DNA of 64,000 bases, from the NCBI GenBank assembly GCA_032358165.1, contig JAALGY010000015.1, positions 2,356,001 through 2,420,000 of the forward strand. Direction: 5' to 3'. Source of the DNA: Diplosphaera chodatii (taxonomy: Eukaryota > Chlorophyta > Trebouxiophyceae > Prasiolales > Stichococcaceae). Positions 59,064 to 64,000 of the stretch are shown in pieces (positions within the stretch are counted from its first letter, which is position 1; every line of letters starts with the position of its first letter). Below the pieces are notes generated by a model. It worked only from the letters and a program-made list of their open reading frames with translations. It made no database searches and was not told where the DNA came from. A program made the position numbers and the translations under genes.

Positions 59064-59736
59064 TCAGCTCTCTTCACCATCCTCTGGCACGCCCCGCATG
59101 TACAAGACGTTGTTGCACCTGTACAAGCCAGGCAAGTCCAAGGTAACCGCCCCAGCGTGTTCTACAGGTTCTACCACCTCCCACCAGAGCCCAGCCAGAC
59201 AAGACAGCGCTTTCGTACTGCTCACCGTATGAGCACCTCTCCCAGGTTGCCTGTGCACTGGCCATCGATCCACTCCTCTGCACAGGAAACGGAGTAGGCT
59301 GTTGCAAGACAGCACGCCTGAGACGCTCCATTGTGCCATCGCCAACTGCTTGCACGTAGCTGATGCAATCAACCGCCCTACCTGTGCTGGCGAGCTGAAG
59401 GTTCATGTAGGCGTCGACAGATACCAGATAGCCTGCATGTGACACATCATGTGGGAGCCCTGGCAAACTGCAGAGTGATGTTCCACCCGTCTGCCGTTGC
59501 CAAACAGGTGCATCCTGACGAGACGGCACCTACCTTTGTACTCCATGCCCCATTTTAGCTTTACCACGACAGGCTTGCCGGTCAGGTCATTCAGGAATGG
59601 CTTTGGGTTGACAGGCACAGTCTGCGCAAGCAAACATCCAGTGCTCACTTTCCGGAGCAAAGTTGAGCGTTTGTACTTGGACAAATGCGTGATCGGTAGT
59701 CATGCCAAAGTCATGCACAAAGTTTACCGCGGCCAT
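59064..59736 (-). CDS. SNRPF: Small nuclear ribonucleoprotein F (SmF)
   Basis: Core Sm-ring protein of spliceosomal snRNPs. Five exons close in frame to 84 residues, the usual family length: 59736-59728, 59621-59534, 59432-59382, 59277-59226, 59118-59064. The first coding exon is only 9 bases and encodes MAA. The protein continues [40 protein letters not shown] (Sm1 motif), [40 protein letters not shown] (Sm2 motif) and ends in Ser. Every junction is GT-AG. The alternative Met in the open frame at 59684 would add a non-conserved leader. Confidence 0.96.
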
Positions 59737-60256
59737 GCCGCCTCAGCGCCGGTTCAACCCCGTGCAGCTGCTGATTGCTCCCTGGTGTTCAAGCAGGCAA
59801 AACCTTGAAGTCTGGTTGGAGGACACAGCGACGGCAGTGCTGCGCTTGCAAGTCACAGGAGGAAGCAGATGCAGCAAGACAACATGCGTGTGTGCCGCAG
59901 TTTGGCTGTTTAGGCAGTGCAGTCTGCAGACGGCACCCCGAGCAAAATGGCCCTGGAGCGACGGCTGCAAACGCCGTACCGCCAGCGACATGCCCTGGTT
60001 TGCTGGTTTCACTTCCGCAACCGCATTGAAGCAGAAGGCTCAGCGGTGTTGAACTTGATCTTGAGCATTCGAGGCCGGCTGCACGCAGATCTTGTTGCCG
60101 TTGTGTGTGTCTCACTGGCACATCCGCTACCAATAGCGTGTTGAAAAGCATTGCTCTGCGTATCTGAGCATGCAATGTGAATATCTGACAACACAATAAG
60201 ACACGATGGGGTTCGCGACGACGGCCATGTGCTCGTCACTGCTGCCTTGAGGGAGC
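59737..60256. promoter_or_regulatory. Divergent 5' region of SmF (-) and RPA43 (+)
   Basis: 520 bases between divergent starts, with no recognisable gene. Open frames on both strands lack family features. Confidence 0.4.
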
Positions 60257-62053
60257 ATGGGCGCCAATGTCAACCCGCATCTGCGTGGCTGCTGGGTCAA
60301 GTTCGGCATTGATCTGCACCCGTCACGCTCTGACGATGTGCTGGGAGGGGTCAAGGAGCAGCTCAACGGCCTGCTTCTGAGGTGACATGCCATGCTGTAT
60401 GTTTACAGTGCTGTGCATCGGTGGCGGCCGATGGCGGCGGCCAGGCGATGTAGTTGGCGCATGATCAGCATTGATGTATGCTTGTGCTGGTCCAAAAGGT
60501 ACAACGAGGATCTCGAAGGAGTGGTGCTCTCGTACTCGAAGGAACGCATCCTCAGCGCCCAGGCAGGCTTGCCATCCCATAGCATGTGCCGTGTTTGCCC
60601 GTTGTCAGCAGCATGTGGTGCTGGTGCGTGCACTGTCTCGGCTGCGTCTCACGCCCGCCAGTGCCACCATGATGCAGGCGAAAATCCACCCGTACTTCCC
60701 ATACTTCCATGTGGATGTTGCGGCGCTGGTGTTCATCTTCCAGCCGGTGCCTGGCGCCGCCATCGGTGAGTGTTTGGAGTTCTGTGATGCGAATGAGCGC
60801 CTGCTGGAGAATATGGCTGTCATCATATTGGGAAGAACGACATCCAAGGCAGCTTTTGTGTTGCATCGACGCTGTCCAGCATCAAACCAACGAGCCTGCT
60901 GACATACCACCGCGCAGCTGGTGTTGTGAATGCGATTGGGCACGACTACATTGGGGTGCTGGTGCTGGGCATCTTCAATGCTGTCGTGGGACGTGCGCAC
61001 ATCCCAGCGCACATCCAGTGCCGACCGCTGGTGCGTACTGGCAGAAAATCAATCAACCCTTTTGGCAAGCTGCCTAGTCTTGCTCAGCCGCTGTGCTTGT
61101 GTCGTCATGTCTCTGATGTGCGATGTGTGGCATGCTCCACTGCTGAACGGGCAAGCCGGTGATCCTGAACCAATTGAGTGAGGGTGCATACAATCCCACA
61201 GGAGAGTTGTTGGTCCTCATCGCGAGACCGCCATGCCCGCATCGAGGCCGGCAGCAAACTTGATTTTGCCGTGCACTCGTAAGTACAAGCTTGCAGCTGC
61301 TGTTACTTGGACTGTCATGCAGTGGAGATTGCACTGGCATGCAAGTCGTGTAACAGCTCATCGTTGGGACTGGCTTCAAGCTATAGCAGTGACATTCATG
61401 CTGCTGACGATTTGCTGTGTAGGGTGGACCACGCCACTGACTTCTTCACGCTGTCGGGCTCGCTGCTAGAGGCGGACCTGCAGAAGGCATCAGCGTGGCA
61501 GGAAGCTACACAGCTGCAGCAGCCTGCGCCGACATCAGCTACAGTGACAACAGCACACAGGCAGCAGCCTGATGCTAGTGCGAGGCAGCCGGCAGATGAC
61601 AAGGGGCAGCCGCTGGTACGCAGCGGTCAGCAGCCGGCAGCAGTCGGCAGGGTCACAGACTCGGGCGCAGCTGGCGGTTTGGCTGATGCTGCCCGGCTTG
61701 CGGCTCCGCAGCAGTCTGGCCAGCCACAGCCGTCGACTCCCTCCACAGCAGCAGCAGCAGCAGTGCCGGCTGCAGCAGCGACAACAAAGCAGCCAGAGCA
61801 TAGGAAGAAGAACAAGAGGCGAGACAAGGGAGCTGAGCCAGCAGGTTGGGCTTTGTCAAGCAACCGATCACAGTTTTTGGGCACATAAGCACTGGGGAAG
61901 CGCAGTGGACGTAACTTGCACAATGATACATCATAAGGTTCGTTTGTGCATCCTGCAGGGCTGGCAAATGGGAATGGTAGCGCAGCACAGTCGCCAAAGA
62001 AGAAGAAAAGGCAAAAGATCAAGGCGGAGCATGACCAAGCGAGGGCAAACTGA
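60257..62053 (+). CDS. RPA43: RNA polymerase I subunit RPA43
   Basis: Stalk subunit of RNA polymerase I, paired with RPA14 and contacting RRN3 in the nucleolus. The start MGANVNPHLRGCWVKFGIDL runs to KEQLNGLLLR. Next are YNEDLEGVVLSYSKERILSA, the signature AKIHPYFPYFHVDVAALVFI and a strand-rich stretch FQPVPGAAI. The OB-fold part reads VVNAIGHDYIGVLVLGIFNA with RAHIPAHIQCRPL. Further exons give IEAGSKLDFAVHS and FFTLSGSLLEADLQKASAWQ. A long Ala/Gln/Pro/Thr-rich region follows (61500-61790) with KKNKRRDKG. The last exon, after a GT donor and CTGCAG acceptor, encodes LANGNGSAAQSPKKKKRQKI and ends KAEHDQARAN; without that splice the frame stops at 61888. Basic tails of this kind are common in RPA43. 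Confidence 0.88.
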
Positions 62054-62368
62054 GGGCCTGGTCCAATGCATGCGTTTCAAATACAAGTGCAGCAGCGTGC
62101 TGTTGTGCACTTCAGGCCGTGGTCGATGTGAAGCCTCGTATGCAGTACAAACAAGTAGGTCGTATCAGTCCACCAGTGTCAGCGCCACATGAGCTGCGTC
62201 TGCTGTGGGTCATCACCGTACAGGCTCCTGCCATAGCCCAGTGTGCGCCTCCGTCGCCTGCACAACAGTGGTAGCCAAGTATGTGATCAGATATACTGTG
62301 TGCCAGACCTTGGGGCAACGTGCACTACTCAGCTTGGCCCGGCTCAAATTTGGCTCATTGGCGGCCTA

Positions 62369-63902
62369 TCAAAGCCATTGATACATGAAACCATAGTACC
62401 TGGTGGGGTCGTAGGCCATCGCAATTGCACCCCGGCGGTCTGGCAGTACACCTCCGTCGTCGTCAGAATCCATTGATACAGGTGGCCGCTGCAGGCCCCG
62501 CGGTGGCAGCGCCGAGGCAGGGCGCCAGCTGCGACCAGCGGAGCGGGTGGGCGGGTGACCCTGCAATGGTGCAGGAATGCTATTCGATCCGACCACGGGT
62601 CTAATCCACACATAACCTGCACCAGACCAGACCTACAGCCACTGCCAGGGGGTTGGTGCATCAGGCGGCAGAGGCCGAAAGGAGGCATATGCCTGTAAAC
62701 TTGCCATGGCTAGTCCAACCTCGGCGAAGCGCACCTGGCGGTCGAGCGTGTAGTAGGCAGGCCTGCTAGGGGGCCGTGACGCGTGTGCAATTGGCATGTT
62801 GTCGTCGGAGTCGCTGCTTAGTTCCATAGCATTGTGTTGTGTTCGCATACTTGCTCCTGCATCGCACTTAAATGGTCGCACTTAAATTGTACGCTCAAGG
62901 CAGACGCAAATGGCATTGCGCTGGACGCACTGTACATATGGCAAGCTGACATCGGACCCATACGATATCGCACCTGTGACATGTGTATCATCGATGACAC
63001 CTCTGTCCGCAGGACGTGATGGTACCCTGAAACGGGCAGAAAAGCCCAGCCGACCGCCAGGGCTCCCTGTACTTCATATTCAGATGAAAGTGGCATGCTT
63101 GCAACTGGTCAGGTCATCTTGAGCAGCACAAGCAATGCTGTTTGTCATGACGTTCGCCTGCAATGTGGACGTTGCTGGAGCTGTGCAGTGGGGAGGCTGC
63201 AGTGTCACGGCGAGGCCCCGGCAGCCGGATGGGCGGCAGCGGCCGCCTGCTTCCCGCGCCCTCACTATCAGCACGTTCAGCGCGCTTCTTGTCCAGATGG
63301 TCCTGCAGACAGCGTGCTATTGGCGCTGTTGTATCGCACGAGCACAAACTCAATTGGTACAGGCGTCACACACCTCAGCCCACACCGTCGAGCAGAGGAC
63401 GCTTATTGACACAGCCCTGCCCCTAAACGAGCATGCAGGCGCTGGCATGGCTGCTTGCTTGCAAGAGTTGGGCACCCCACACCTGCAGGACAGCTAGCGG
63501 GTCCCAGTGTCGGTCGAAGCCCAGGCCATATGGTCTTGCAGCCTCGGGTGCAGGGCTGGCAGGATCGCCGCTGTCATCTGCATCCTCTGCAAAGTGCTGC
63601 GGAGCCAGTCGGCCATGCTGGCGATGTTGTGGCGGCAGCAATGGCGGCGCAAAGCGCTGCTCCTGGTGTTGTGGCTGTGTCGATGCCAGAGGGCTGCAGT
63701 CACCAGAGCATGGGCAATGGAGGTGGATGTGGATACGAAATAAACTGCTCGGCTGCCTGTGTATGAAGCAGAGCAGCAATATGTGCCTCACCGCATATCT
63801 GGCCTGCTGTTGCCATCGTTGGCAATCTCGAAGTCGTCAGCAAGGTCAGCGTCCAAGTGCACGCCAAACTCGTCTGCGCCATCATCAGCAAAGTGTGCCC
63901 TG
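62369..63902 (-). CDS. Unrecognised acidic, Pro-rich protein (possibly partial)
   Basis: I do not recognise this gene. Coding-like stretches in order on the minus strand are ADDGADEFGVHLDADLADDF with EIANDGNSRPDM (63900-63790, very acidic), HFAEDADDSGDPASPAPEAA with RPYGLGFDRHWDPLAVLQ (63600-63490), LQDHLDKKRAERADSEGAGS with RRPLPPIRLPGPRRDTA (63310-63200), SSDSDDNMPIAHASRPPSRP with YYTLDRQVRFAEVGLAMASL (62820-62680), and RPPVSMDSDDDGGVLPDRRG with IAMAYDPTRYYGFMYQ (62500-62375). Low-complexity acidic and Pro-rich segments suggest a largely disordered nuclear or regulatory protein. The start may lie beyond the right edge. Splices were not resolved, so the grouping of exons into one gene is an inference. 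Confidence 0.35.
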
Positions 63903-64000
63903 CAGGTGAGGCTTTGAGACTGCAGCGCTCCATTGGGCTATAATTTGGTTGCAAGGTGAGGTCCAGGCATGATCGCAGCTGTCAAGCCACCTGCGCTGCA

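Overview
The window is nuclear DNA of a green alga (Chlorophyta). A trebouxiophyte-type species fits best, but I cannot fix genus or species. The reasons are these. Almost every gene is broken by many short introns of roughly 60-250 bases with GT/GC donors and (T)GCAG acceptors. The coding sequence is GC-rich. TGTAA, the poly(A) signal typical of green algae, follows several stops. The gene set mixes plastid proteins (PsbP-like PPL1, a SufE-BolA fusion, plant-type CPBP/CAAX proteases, plastid-type FabD) with ordinary eukaryotic genes (TAF13, COQ5, V-ATPase F, MCM8, PUS3, SmF, RPA43). There are no operons, rRNA or CRISPR, and I found no tRNA.

Layout, left to right. 1-1323: 3' part of an unrecognised + strand gene. 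1649-9568: three tandem minus-strand paralogues of a CPBP (CAAX-like) intramembrane protease. 10407-12123 (-): thylakoid-lumen PPL1. 12599-13081 (+): TAF13, one exon. 13383-15073 (+): COQ5. 15376-17915 (+): CLN3/battenin. 18233-21867 (-): malonyl-CoA:ACP transacylase that appears fused to an ankyrin-repeat N-terminus. 22368-24658 (+): RMND1/DUF155. 24854-25721 (-): V-ATPase F. 26156-31969 (+): oligopeptidase B. 32778-38266 (+): MCM8. 38566-40879 (+): GT29 sialyltransferase-like. 41188-45381 (-): a divergent F1-ATPase alpha-like protein. 46095-48490 (-): a coiled-coil protein. 48864-50818 (+): SufE-BolA. 51615-54520 (+): TPR-like protein. 55149-56904 (-): an apparent F-box/MBD4-type DNA glycosylase fusion. 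57405-58745 (+): PUS3, one exon. 59064-59736 (-): SmF with a 9-nt first coding exon. 60257-62053 (+): RPA43. 62369-63902 (-): an unrecognised acidic protein.

The genes do not form a single pathway. They are an ordinary, densely packed chromosome segment, with many genes in divergent pairs sharing short intergenic regions. The most interesting content is architectural: two candidate gene fusions (F-box + MBD4-like glycosylase, ankyrin + FabD), a tandem protease triplication, a paralogue of the F1 alpha subunit with an altered P-loop, and recurrent GC-AG introns. I derived exon joins by hand from reading-frame continuity, splice dinucleotides and remembered family sequence. Where I give junctions the frame closes exactly; elsewhere the limits are approximate.
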